This document shows positions 7,586 to 14,492 of a DNA stretch of 16,310 nt, one piece after another. Both the position numbers and the translations under genes were made by a program. Within the stretch, counting starts at the first letter, position 1. Each line of letters opens with the position of its first letter. The notes beneath the pieces are model-generated. The model made no database searches, was not told where the DNA came from, and saw nothing but the letters and a program-made list of their open reading frames with translations. This DNA is from Candidatus Poribacteria bacterium (GTDB lineage Bacteria > Abyssobacteria > SURF-5): contig JACRIR010000062.1 of the NCBI GenBank assembly GCA_016215705.1, forward strand, positions 1-16,310, given 5' to 3'.

Positions 7586-8251
7586 TTATTCCAGCTCGAA
7601 GCGGATTGTGCCGGGTATCTGAAAGATTTCGTCGGAGACTTTATGCAGGTTGATCCGCTCCGGCGCCATCACGAGAGCATTGAGCTCGACGTTGGGCTCG
7701 GTCAGGTCCCTTTGAACCTCGATGTTCCTTATGGTGATGAGATTTGCTGAAAGGACCTTTTCAACGCTTCCGAGAAGGTCGGGTGAACTGCGGGCGATGA
7801 GCGTCATCTCCTTGAAAGCCTTCCGATGCAGGAACACCTTCTCGAGACGGCCGAGGAAATGAAGTGTGAGCAGCACGGTAAGTATCGTCAGCGCAGCCGC
7901 AAAATAGTATCCGCCGCCTATCGCCATGCCGACGCCGGTGACGGTCCACAGACACGCCGCCGTAGTGAGCCCCCTCACGGTTCCGCCCATTCTGAGGATT
8001 GCGCCGCCACCCAAAAACCCGATGCCGCTTACTATTTGAGCGGCGATGCGCGTCGGATCCGTATGCTCGCGGCCTCCGAGGTCGCGGGCCATGTCGATTG
8101 ACACGATCGTTATAAGGGTGGCCCCGACGCACAGAATGATGTGTGTCTTGAGTCCCGCCGGTTGATTGTGCCGCTCGCGCTCGAGACCGATAAGCCCGCC
8201 GAAGACAATCGACGCCAGCACCTTGAAGAGAATATCAGTATATGGATTCAT
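7586..8251 (-). CDS. MgtC/SapB-family membrane protein
   Basis: 221 residues. The N-terminal half is hydrophobic, with about four membrane segments (roughly 6-26, 36-54, 66-90 and 98-128) and carries MgtC/SapB signatures: GGLIGLERERH (18-28) and the glycine-rich SGIGFLGGGAILR stretch. The C-terminal 85 residues form a soluble alpha/beta domain of the ACT-like type found in longer MgtC proteins. In known cases MgtC affects Mg2+ homeostasis, ATP synthase or virulence; here only membrane placement and family are safe. The ATG is preceded by GGGGGGA at nine bases. It is a single gene, convergent with the ferredoxin gene, with a likely promoter at 8415-8443 and a long leader. Confidence 0.92.
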   Translation of the reverse strand: MNPYTDILFKVLASIVFGGLIGLERERHNQPAGLKTHIILCVGATLITIVSIDMARDLGGREHTDPTRIAAQIVSGIGFLGGGAILRMGGTVRGLTTAACLWTVTGVGMAIGGGYYFAAALTILTVLLTLHFLGRLEKVFLHRKAFKEMTLIARSSPDLLGSVEKVLSANLITIRNIEVQRDLTEPNVELNALVMAPERINLHKVSDEIFQIPGTIRFELE

Positions 8252-8414
8252 GCCCTCTTATCCCCCCTATACCCATTGTTCGCGGCTGAAACCGCCTCCA
8301 CGAATCAGGCCGATAACTATCGATATGATGTCTCGCGCCTTATGCGAATAAACTCGCGCCGATAGAAGCCTATGCACGTTCGCCAATTGTAGGACAAGCT
8401 CTTTTCATGCAATT

Positions 8415-8443
8415 AGTCTATGCCACGCGCCCGCAAGTGTCAA
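8415..8443 (-). promoter_or_regulatory. Possible sigma-70-type promoter for the MgtC-family gene
   Basis: Minus strand: -35 TTGACA (8443-8438), 17-bp spacer, -10 TAGACT (8420-8415, 4 of 6). This would start transcription near 8408 and give a leader of about 155 nt. The rest of 8252-8500 shows no gene. Confidence 0.45.
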
Positions 8444-8505
8444 TAGACTGCGAAGTATTCAAGATTTCCACGGTGAGTTAAAGCGCGAAGATCGGAATTT
8501 ATCAC

Positions 8506-8534
8506 TTGATTGCTTTCAGGTTCTGTGATAATAT
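8506..8534 (+). promoter_or_regulatory. Sigma-70-type promoter of the HEAT/HD-GYP operon
   Basis: -35 TTGATT (8506-8511), 17-bp spacer, -10 TAATAT (8529-8534), with a start near 8541 about 85 nt before the first gene. Confidence 0.65.
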
Positions 8535-8575
8535 ATCGTCACAATCCGCAGGGGCGGTCTTGCCAAACGCCAATT

Positions 8576-8594
8576 GTTTCTCGATGCGAGAAAC
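8576..8594 (+). other. Leader hairpin GTTTCTCG-ATG-CGAGAAAC
   Basis: A perfect 8-bp stem with a 3-nt loop in the leader of the HEAT-repeat gene, 9 nt before a GGGGGG run (8603-8608) and 31 nt before the ATG at 8626. It may affect mRNA stability or translation; the function is not known. Confidence 0.5.
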
Positions 8595-8625
8595 GTTTAC
8601 CAGGGGGGAATGAACGTCTCACGCA

Positions 8626-10875
8626 ATGTATCCCGCAAACAATTCCGGCAAACAACAGAATCCTTCCTCCCTTGAGGCCAGGAAAAAACCCGACACGGCC
8701 GACAAGGGCACTGCCCTCGTAGTCCGCATTATTAAGGCTCTCAAAGACCTGCGTCTGTATCCGGCGGGCAACCTCATCGTCAATGAATCTCTTGGACAAG
8801 TGCTTCAGGCGCTGAGAGAGAGTTTCTCGGCGGACAAGCTCGTCGAGCTCCACGTCGAGAAGGAGCGCCTGACAGTGAACGGCGCCGTAGCGGGTGCGAA
8901 AGACCCGAGGGTCAGCGAACTGTGCCTTTCTCTTTACAAGCGCGGAATTCAGAAGATTGTGCTCGACCATGCCATCTCGGCCGAAGAGCTGAAAAAGCTG
9001 CTCAACGCAATCAGCATGAAACCCGAGGAAATCGCGGGCGCGGGCGGCATTGTGAATCTTCTCAAGACCAGTCGCATTGCACATGCCTTCATCGAGGAGT
9101 CTGCGGAACTGCTGATTGTCGACGGCGATAATCTCGCCTCGTCCGCCAACGTGTTGCCTGAACTTGAAGGTCTCGAAATTATCGATCTCACGCTTGACGA
9201 GTTGAGCACGCCGGAGACCTTCGACCACTTGTTTGTCCGTGTCGAGCATGGCGATCCCGCGAGCATGCATCGCCTTCACGCACTGCTCAGAAGTCCGGCG
9301 CTGTTCACCCAACTCCTTGAAAGACTTGCGCTTCACGTTGAAAAAGTGGAAGAACAGGTCGATGCTCTGCGCCGTGTCGAGTACATGCTCAAAATCCTGA
9401 ACAAAGTAGGCGCAGCCATAGCGGCGCTGCCGTTGGAAAGCGAGAGGGCGCAACTCCTCAAGAACCTTGCGGTCTCGGTGCTCGGCCTGTCGGCGAACAT
9501 CAAGTCTGAGCTGGTTAACCAGGGCCTCGTTCCCAATATGATCCTCAACAGCGTCGAGTCGAACATCCTTAGCCGTTTTCCGACCTCGGAGCTTGCAGAC
9601 GCGCTGGCAGAACATTTCGAGGTGAGCGGCGCCGCCGCGTCGGTTCTGCAAAGCCACTTTCGCAGTCTCGTCCTCAGCAAGAACGACAAGTCGGCGCTCG
9701 CACAAGCAGTGCGCCGGAAGCTTAGCGACAGCGGAACGCTTACGCCCGCCATTGACGCCGTCCTCGCCGAAGAAAAGGCCGAGTCCCCGCCGGCCGGCCG
9801 GGAAGAGATTGAGCAGGGTCCGATTCGCCCCATACAAGGGTATCCACCGGAAAGAATCCTGTTCGCCGAAGGCGAGCGGAGTTCTTTGATGAGTGAGATG
9901 TCGGCGGAACTGGCCGCTCCCGTCATGGGCGACATGGTCCCCGCTTTGCTGGAGTTGCTCCGCCACGAGACGATTCCCACAAACCACGCGGTCCTCGTCG
10001 CGCGAGCGGACGCTTACATGGAGAAATTTCTCGAAGACCGCCGCTATGAGAGCGCGTCCGTCCTCCTCAAGGGTATGCAGGAAGAGATCGAACAGAAGAA
10101 GCAGAAGTTCTCACTCCTGCAATTGAAGCCTCTGCGGACGGCGGTCGAAGATTACCTGGGCGAGCCGAGGATGCGCAGGCTCATGGAAACCCTGAAGGAA
10201 CTCAATAAGGAAAGCGCCGGGTTCGAGAAGCTCGTCCGATATTTTGACGCCGTGGGCGCGCCCGCTGTCAAGGCGCTTGTCAACGCGCTCGGAGATGAGG
10301 AGTCGCGACACGTCAGACTCCTAATATGTCAGGCCCTCGCTCAACTCGGTGAAAAGAGCATTGCCGCAGTGGCAGAGAAAGTCGATGACCCGAAATGGTA
10401 CGTGGTGCGCAATGCCGTATCGATACTCGGACAAATCGGGAAGCCGCAATGCGTCCGGCATCTGCGCAGGGCGCTTTCCCACGGAGACATCCGTGTCAGG
10501 CGAGAGGCCCTCAAAGGAATTGCGGCCATACGAACCGATGAGGCGATCGATATCGTGTGCGGACATCTGAATACGGCAGACGTCGATATGTGCAAGGCGG
10601 CAATCGGATGGGCGGCGGCGATGGAGGCCGAGAAGGCGCTGCCCGCCCTCGAGCGGCTCCTCAGCGACGAGAACATATGGAAAGAAGACGAGGCAATCGT
10701 GAGGCTCGCGATAGAGGCCCTCGGGAGCATCGGCTCGGAACACGCGATCCGCCTGCTCAGAAAACTCAGCCATGCGCACAGCATCTTCCGGCTCAGGAAG
10801 GCAAGCTCCATCCGGGCGATAGCGGTCGCGGCCTTGCGCGGTATCGGAGAGGACACAATCAGTGAACGAAACTGA
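8626..10875 (+). CDS. HEAT-repeat protein with an N-terminal domain shared with the next gene
   Basis: 749 residues, soluble, no signal peptide. Residues about 30-170 look homologous in layout to the first 150 residues of the following HD-GYP protein: a helix ending in LRLYPAGN, a long amphipathic helix, strand pairs LHVEKERLTVNG, then LYKRGIQKIVLDHAISAEELKKLL (broken here; residues about 103-126). A helical middle part follows. From about residue 541 there are five or so HEAT-type helical repeats (GAPAVKALVNALGD, VRLLICQALAQLGEKS, VVRNAVSILGQIGK, VRREALKGIAAI, VRLAIEALGSIGSE), usually a protein-binding scaffold. The ATG at 8626 has no good Shine-Dalgarno site: the GGGGGG run is 17 nt away and an in-frame TGA at 8611 blocks an upstream start. 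It overlaps the next gene by 14 nt, so translation is probably coupled. Role unknown, perhaps an adaptor for the HD-GYP partner. Confidence 0.85.
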   Translation: MYPANNSGKQQNPSSLEARKKPDTADKGTALVVRIIKALKDLRLYPAGNLIVNESLGQVLQALRESFSADKLVELHVEKERLTVNGAVAGAKDPRVSELCLSLYKRGIQKIVLDHAISAEELKKLLNAISMKPEEIAGAGGIVNLLKTSRIAHAFIEESAELLIVDGDNLASSANVLPELEGLEIIDLTLDELSTPETFDHLFVRVEHGDPASMHRLHALLRSPALFTQLLERLALHVEKVEEQVDALRRVEYMLKILNKVGAAIAALPLESERAQLLKNLAVSVLGLSANIKSELVNQGLVPNMILNSVESNILSRFPTSELADALAEHFEVSGAAASVLQSHFRSLVLSKNDKSALAQAVRRKLSDSGTLTPAIDAVLAEEKAESPPAGREEIEQGPIRPIQGYPPERILFAEGERSSLMSEMSAELAAPVMGDMVPALLELLRHETIPTNHAVLVARADAYMEKFLEDRRYESASVLLKGMQEEIEQKKQKFSLLQLKPLRTAVEDYLGEPRMRRLMETLKELNKESAGFEKLVRYFDAVGAPAVKALVNALGDEESRHVRLLICQALAQLGEKSIAAVAEKVDDPKWYVVRNAVSILGQIGKPQCVRHLRRALSHGDIRVRREALKGIAAIRTDEAIDIVCGHLNTADVDMCKAAIGWAAAMEAEKALPALERLLSDENIWKEDEAIVRLAIEALGSIGSEHAIRLLRKLSHAHSIFRLRKASSIRAIAVAALRGIGEDTISERN

Positions 10876-12226
10876 TATCCTTCTCGTGACGGCCCGCGAG
10901 ATACTGGGCCGCATGGTCACGCTGAGCAAAAGCGTGACCATCTATCCGCACAAACATCCGGCTGTCATGGAGCCGGCGGCAGGCATTTGCGAGCAATTGA
11001 GCGCCGCTCTCTCTTCGTTCCCGCGTGTGACCTTCAACATAGTAAAATCCGATATCTACATCGAGAAATACCTGCTCCGGGACGAAAGCCTGCGCTATTC
11101 GGAATTCATTCAATCGCTTGTCCGGCGCGGAGTGAGCACTTTTGCATTCGAGCGAGGAATCACTCCCGAAATGATAGCCGTCCTCTTTTCCGTCATATAT
11201 GGGAAGGAGTCGGCGGCGCTGGACCTGGAATTGCTCAAGAAACGCGCAGTGGAAAGAGGAGTGACTGCCGTCAGTTTCGGCAAACTCGTTGCCTTTGACC
11301 TTGGAAACGACACCTACACGCTTGAAGAAGGAACCATAAGCTCAACCACTGCGCGGGCCTCATACGGCACGGCGTTGAAGTGTATGGACACACTCCAGCA
11401 GGATGTCATGGCAAACAAGCCTATCAATATGGTTGCCTTGCGCCAAACCGTAACGTCCTTGATAGAAGATTTCCTTTCCGACCGGGAAGCAGTGCTCGGA
11501 ATCATGAGCATAAAGAACTACGATGAATACCTGTTCCACCACTCGGTCAACGTGGCAATCACAGCCCTCTCAATCGCGAGCAAACTGCCGCTTGACGCAG
11601 ACATGATGCGGATGGTCGGCACATGCGGCCTCTTGCACGACATGGGAATGATAAAGATTCCCCGTGACATCATGAACAAACCCGGCCGACTGACCGAGGT
11701 GGAGTGGGGGGTAATGAGACGGCACCCGATCGAAGGCGCACAAATACTCATGCGATACGAGGACCTGGGAGAACTGCCCGTCCTCGCCGCGCTCGAACAT
11801 CACGCCGGCTACGACCTGAGCGGATACCCGACCCTCAAAGGAAAGAATCGGCCTCATGCGATAGCTCGTATCATCGGCGTCGCCGACGTCTTCGAGGCCG
11901 TGACGGCCAACCGCGCCTACCGGCGAGCCCACAGCATACATCAGGCGGTCAGCGTCCTGATACAAAACGCCGGCGGCCTGTTGGACCCCCTCCTCGTGAA
12001 ACTTCTCCTGAACACTTTTGGAGTCTTTCCGCCTGGCAGTGTCGTCCGCCTGCAAAACGGCGAGACCGCCGTGGTTGTGGAGCCGAACGAAGACAACCCC
12101 TTCTCTCCAAAGGTTCGCGCGCTGAGCGAAAACTCCGGAAACCAAACTGACAACCAGCTTATTGACACATCGAAAGACCCCGCCCGATATGCCGTCGTTG
12201 GCCTTGCCGATTCCAGACCCGTTTGA
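10862..12226 (+). CDS. HD-GYP domain protein, probable c-di-GMP phosphodiesterase with altered motifs
   Basis: 454 residues. The N-terminal domain (about 1-150) resembles that of the preceding HEAT-repeat protein (SVTIYPHKHPAV, LVRRGVSTFAFERGITPEM). The HD-GYP domain (about 215-390) keeps the metal-binding residues: H227, H259-D260, H288, H313-H314 and D342, plus the GYP loop at 321-323. Several usual residues differ: HDxGK is HDMGM, HHE is HHA, and DGxGYP is DLSGYP. It may be a slow or non-canonical phosphodiesterase, or a sensor. A C-terminal tail (about 392-454) has a small beta segment (GSVVRLQNGETAVVVEP) often seen after such domains. The GTG start follows AGAGGA at eight bases inside the end of the HEAT gene (14-nt overlap). 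No membrane segments. Confidence 0.92.
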   Translation: MNETDILLVTAREILGRMVTLSKSVTIYPHKHPAVMEPAAGICEQLSAALSSFPRVTFNIVKSDIYIEKYLLRDESLRYSEFIQSLVRRGVSTFAFERGITPEMIAVLFSVIYGKESAALDLELLKKRAVERGVTAVSFGKLVAFDLGNDTYTLEEGTISSTTARASYGTALKCMDTLQQDVMANKPINMVALRQTVTSLIEDFLSDREAVLGIMSIKNYDEYLFHHSVNVAITALSIASKLPLDADMMRMVGTCGLLHDMGMIKIPRDIMNKPGRLTEVEWGVMRRHPIEGAQILMRYEDLGELPVLAALEHHAGYDLSGYPTLKGKNRPHAIARIIGVADVFEAVTANRAYRRAHSIHQAVSVLIQNAGGLLDPLLVKLLLNTFGVFPPGSVVRLQNGETAVVVEPNEDNPFSPKVRALSENSGNQTDNQLIDTSKDPARYAVVGLADSRPV

Positions 12227-12245
12227 CAAACTGATTGCAGAGAGA

Positions 12246-12290
12246 GCCTATTCCGACGACACAATCCCGCAAGGTCTTCCCGGAATAGGC
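12246..12290. other. Inverted repeat GCCTATTCCG ... CGGAATAGGC
   Basis: A perfect 10-bp stem with a 25-nt loop just after the HD-GYP stop and 45 nt before the deacylase ATG. No T-run follows, so it may be an mRNA-stability or weak termination structure between the two genes. Confidence 0.45.
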
Positions 12291-12334
12291 GAATAATCGG
12301 TTCTTTGGACTGGAAGGCGTAGGAGGTGAGCTCT

Positions 12335-12811
12335 ATGACGGTTTCAAGGAGATTGAAGGAATATCTCGACTCGAACAACGTTCAGTACAACGTCATGGCG
12401 CACAAGGTGGCTTACACCGCACAGGAAGTCGCCGCCGCACAAGGCGTTACCGGATGGCACGTGGCAAAGAGTGTCGTCTGCAATTGCGACGGCAAATACG
12501 TGCTTCTCGTGCTGCAAGCGCCGAGCATGGTCGACCTCGCCCGCCTCAAGAAGGCCGTCGGCTGCAAGGAAATTCGGCTGGCGAGCGAACTCGAAATGGA
12601 GAATCTCTTTCCCGAAGCCGAGCTTGGAGCGGAGCCGCCGTTCGGCAATCTCTACAACCTGCCCGTCTACATCGACAAAGGCTTCGCGGAAATGCCGGAA
12701 ATAGTTTTCAATGCCGGATCGCACACAGAGACCATCCGAATCAAGTACTCGGATTTTGAGAGGTTGGTGAAGCCTACGGAAATCGAGATAGCAAGGCCGG
12801 TGGGAGTCTGA
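12335..12811 (+). CDS. YbaK/ProX-family aminoacyl-tRNA deacylase
   Basis: 158 residues, the usual size of a free-standing editing domain that hydrolyses mischarged tRNA (for example Cys- or Ala-tRNAPro). Family marks are the N-terminal helix with HKVAYTAQEVA (23-33), the conserved lysine K45 in VAKSVV, the IRLASELEMENLFP segment (80-93) and G98-x2-PPFGNLYNLPVYID (98-114), followed by NAGSHTETI (126-134). Specificity cannot be read from the sequence. The ATG at 12335 is chosen because AGGAGG (12321-12326) sits eight bases before it; the GTG at 12326 overlaps that site. It is 108 nt after the HD-GYP gene, on the same strand, and may be read from the same or its own promoter. It converges on a doubtful minus-strand gene. 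Confidence 0.93.
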   Translation: MTVSRRLKEYLDSNNVQYNVMAHKVAYTAQEVAAAQGVTGWHVAKSVVCNCDGKYVLLVLQAPSMVDLARLKKAVGCKEIRLASELEMENLFPEAELGAEPPFGNLYNLPVYIDKGFAEMPEIVFNAGSHTETIRIKYSDFERLVKPTEIEIARPVGV

Positions 12812-12833
12812 GACTCTGTCCGTTGTCTCTCAA

Positions 12834-13271
12834 TCAGTCGCTTTCATCCGCACGTGCCGCAATCTTGCCCTGGTATCGATAGCGCTCCGACGCGGTCTCC
12901 CGCGAAGAAGCATGCCCGGCAGGTATGTGTTCAGCACGATCAGAAACGGAAAAAAGACGGACGCCCCCTCTTGGCTCGGACGCGAAACCCGACAAGAAAG
13001 AGGCGTACTCAAGAGCGTAGTCGTATTCCGGCTCGGCGCCATGCTTCCAGGCGGACATATCCATCCCCCGCGTCAGTTCCCGACTCACCGGGGTCTTTTC
13101 TTCCAAAGAATCAAGGACGGCTTTCAATCGCTCGCAAGCTCGCGCCGAGGCGTCCGGTTTGCGGAAGAGTGCGGAAAGGCGGAAAAAGCCTGCTTTTCCC
13201 CCAATGACAAGGCAAGCTGCAAAAGCGCAAGCCACAAGGAGCGCTGCCGTTCGGCGAAACCCCTGCTTCAT
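12834..13271 (-). CDS. Hypothetical small exported or membrane-anchored protein
   Basis: 145 residues, not recognised. It begins MKQGFRRTAALLVACAFAAC, a typical positive-then-hydrophobic signal peptide or anchor; C15 and C20 sit in the hydrophobic core. The following 75 residues are charged and helical (ASARACERLKAVLDSLEEK). The last third (about 98-145) reads less like protein. A neighbouring frame there (12830-12962) instead gives a hydrophobic stretch, VFFPFLIVLNTYLPGMLL, followed by Arg-rich sequence, so a frameshift near 12965-12975 is possible. No clear Shine-Dalgarno site precedes the ATG. The gene lies between the deacylase (22-bp gap, convergent) and the thioredoxin-like gene, same strand as the latter. 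It may be real, decayed or spurious. Confidence 0.4.
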   Translation of the reverse strand: MKQGFRRTAALLVACAFAACLVIGGKAGFFRLSALFRKPDASARACERLKAVLDSLEEKTPVSRELTRGMDMSAWKHGAEPEYDYALEYASFLSGFASEPRGGVRLFSVSDRAEHIPAGHASSRETASERYRYQGKIAARADESD

Positions 13272-13304
13272 GGTTGCGTACTCTTAATCCACCCTGCGTA
13301 TGGG

Positions 13305-13321
13305 TCCCGCCGAAAGCGGGA
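13305..13321. repeat. Short hairpin TCCCGC-CGAAA-GCGGGA
   Basis: A perfect 6-bp GC-rich stem in the gap between the thioredoxin-like gene and the hypothetical gene. It resembles the hairpins at 1645-1724. The gap 13272-13483 holds nothing else recognisable. Confidence 0.5.
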
Positions 13322-13483
13322 AAACCCCCTCCAAGTGCGCATCATGAATCCGCGAATCTATTCAAGGGACGCAGTCAAATGGCTGCGCCCCTCCATTCTC
13401 GTAGCTTGCCGTTCCACCCAGTCTTATATCACGAGCGAGCCACGTCTGTCAAACATCTTTGCCCTTCGCTTTTAGCCTCCCTA

Positions 13484-14083
13484 TCATCCCGGTATCTCAC
13501 CATAAGGCGTAGACTTCTTCGCCCAGAGGTTGTCCGGATATTTCTTCTTCAATTCGAGATGCGTCTCTTTGAGTTTCTTCGGGTCGCGGCTGCTCTTATA
13601 GCCGGCGACACCCAGATAGAAGAGCGCCTGCGGCGCCGCATCGGTGTTCGGATTCTTATCGGCTATCTCGCGCAACTGCTCAATCGCCGCTCTGAAATCC
13701 CCTTTGTCCAGCTTCTCCATCGCGCGAAGCAATGCAAGCTCAGCGACGAGTTCCTCCGGAGGCATGTAGCCAACCATATGATGACGCGGATTGCCCTCGG
13801 GATCGAGGATTACAAAGGTAGGAGTCCACCGGACATGGTATTTCTTCATCATATCCGTGGGTTTGGCGAAGTTGCATTGCGATTTCAAGGCGACAAAGTT
13901 CTCGGAAAGCATCTTCTGAACGCCTTCGTTTGGATACGTGACCGCATCCATCTTCTTGCAACCGATTCAGCCGTCCACCCAGAAGTCCAGGAAGACACGC
14001 TTGTTCTCTTTCTTCGCTTGCTGAAGCGCTTTGTCATAATCGTTCAGCCAATTGATCTCAGTCATGGTTTTCGTCTCGGCCAT
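13484..14083 (-). CDS. Thioredoxin-fold/TPR selenoprotein, UGA-encoded Sec39 in a UxxC motif
   Basis: Read through one in-frame TGA (13969-13967), this gives 199 residues. The N-terminal domain (about 10-115) is a thioredoxin fold: RVFLDFWVDG, then Sec39-I-G-C42, then KKMDAVTYPN, with the cis-proline segment WTPTFVILD (P88). The C-terminal part (about 118-185) has TPR-like helices (LDKGDFRAAIEQLREIADK). In relatives the UGA position is the first, nucleophilic Cys of CxxC, so Sec fits chemically. An 8-bp hairpin starts 17 nt after the UGA (see the SECIS entry). The ATG at 14083 has AGGAGG six bases upstream and a promoter at 14132-14160, so the upstream 38 codons are expressed sequence, not chance. 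No signal peptide is seen, so it is a likely cytoplasmic thiol/selenol oxidoreductase. The natural stop is TGA-TAG. A Cys-to-stop mutation or read error remains the alternative; starting at M45 would lose the active site. Confidence 0.82.
13931..13950 (-). promoter_or_regulatory. Candidate bacterial SECIS hairpin
   Basis: On the minus strand UGGAUGCG-GUCA-CGUAUCCA forms an 8-bp stem (one G-U pair) with a 4-nt loop that begins with G. The loop starts at nucleotide 25 after the UGA. Loop size, a G at the first loop position and the UGA-to-loop distance all fit the known loose pattern of bacterial SECIS elements. It lies within the coding frame, as bacterial SECIS do. Confidence 0.65.
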
Positions 14084-14131
14084 AATCATCCTCCTCTCAG
14101 CCCGAACCGAACAGCTTGAGAATTCGGAATA

Positions 14132-14160
14132 ACTCTAACACCGTTTCTCCACACTGTAAA
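14132..14160 (-). promoter_or_regulatory. Sigma-70-type promoter of the thioredoxin-like gene
   Basis: Minus strand: -35 TTTACA (14160-14155), 17-bp spacer, -10 TAGAGT (14137-14132). The start would be near 14125, about 42 nt before the ATG at 14083. This supports the upstream start and hence read-through of the UGA. Confidence 0.5.
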
Positions 14161-14214
14161 GCCCGTCGCACGAATACAGGCGAAAGACGAAAGGGTAAGC
14201 CCAAAAGACCAATC

Positions 14215-14340
14215 AAACCGCAAAGACGCAAAGTGCGCAAAGGAGCAGAGGAAAGAAAGATTCCTTTCGTGAAATTCGTACAATTTGCGACATCCGTGAT
14301 CAAGAGTTCTGCTTTGCGCCCTTCGCGTCTTTGCGGTTTA
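14215..14340. repeat. Dispersed palindromic repeat, copy 4
   Basis: Arms AAACCGCAAAGACGCAAAGT... (14215-14242) and ...CCCTTCGCGTCTTTGCGGTT (about 14311-14340) flank about 68 bp. It lies between the divergent thioredoxin-like and PilZ-like genes. The remainder of the 14084-14602 gap holds the two promoters listed separately. Confidence 0.85.
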
Positions 14341-14492
14341 TTCTTGGTCGACTCTCCTGCCCAAAAAGCCACAACATGAGTCTGACTTCAAACTGAATGA
14401 TGGACGCAGGTCGCGCAGGCTTGTCGAAAGTCGAGATACGTATCCCTTTGCAGACATGTGGGTTACAAAGTAGCTTCCCCGTGCCGCGCGCG

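Noticed and set aside
8539-9987. 482-codon minus-strand open frame
   Set aside because: It is antisense to the HEAT-repeat gene, whose N-terminal domain matches the next gene; the antisense product is Arg/His-rich and without motifs.
13484-13951. Thioredoxin-like gene as a 155-residue protein starting at the internal ATG
   Set aside because: This start has no ribosome site, lies inside the active-site segment and removes the first strand and redox motif, while the upstream ATG has a strong site.
13967-13969. UGA read as Trp or Gly (alternative genetic code)
   Set aside because: Several neighbouring genes end in TGA at family-typical C-termini, so the code is standard and only context-specific recoding fits.
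12912-14119. Plus-strand open frames opposite the hypothetical and thioredoxin-like genes
   Set aside because: Low-complexity basic products, no ribosome site, and they oppose a frame with clear thioredoxin and TPR features.
112-14340. CRISPR array
   Set aside because: The four repeats are kilobases apart, palindromic and not separated by uniform spacers.
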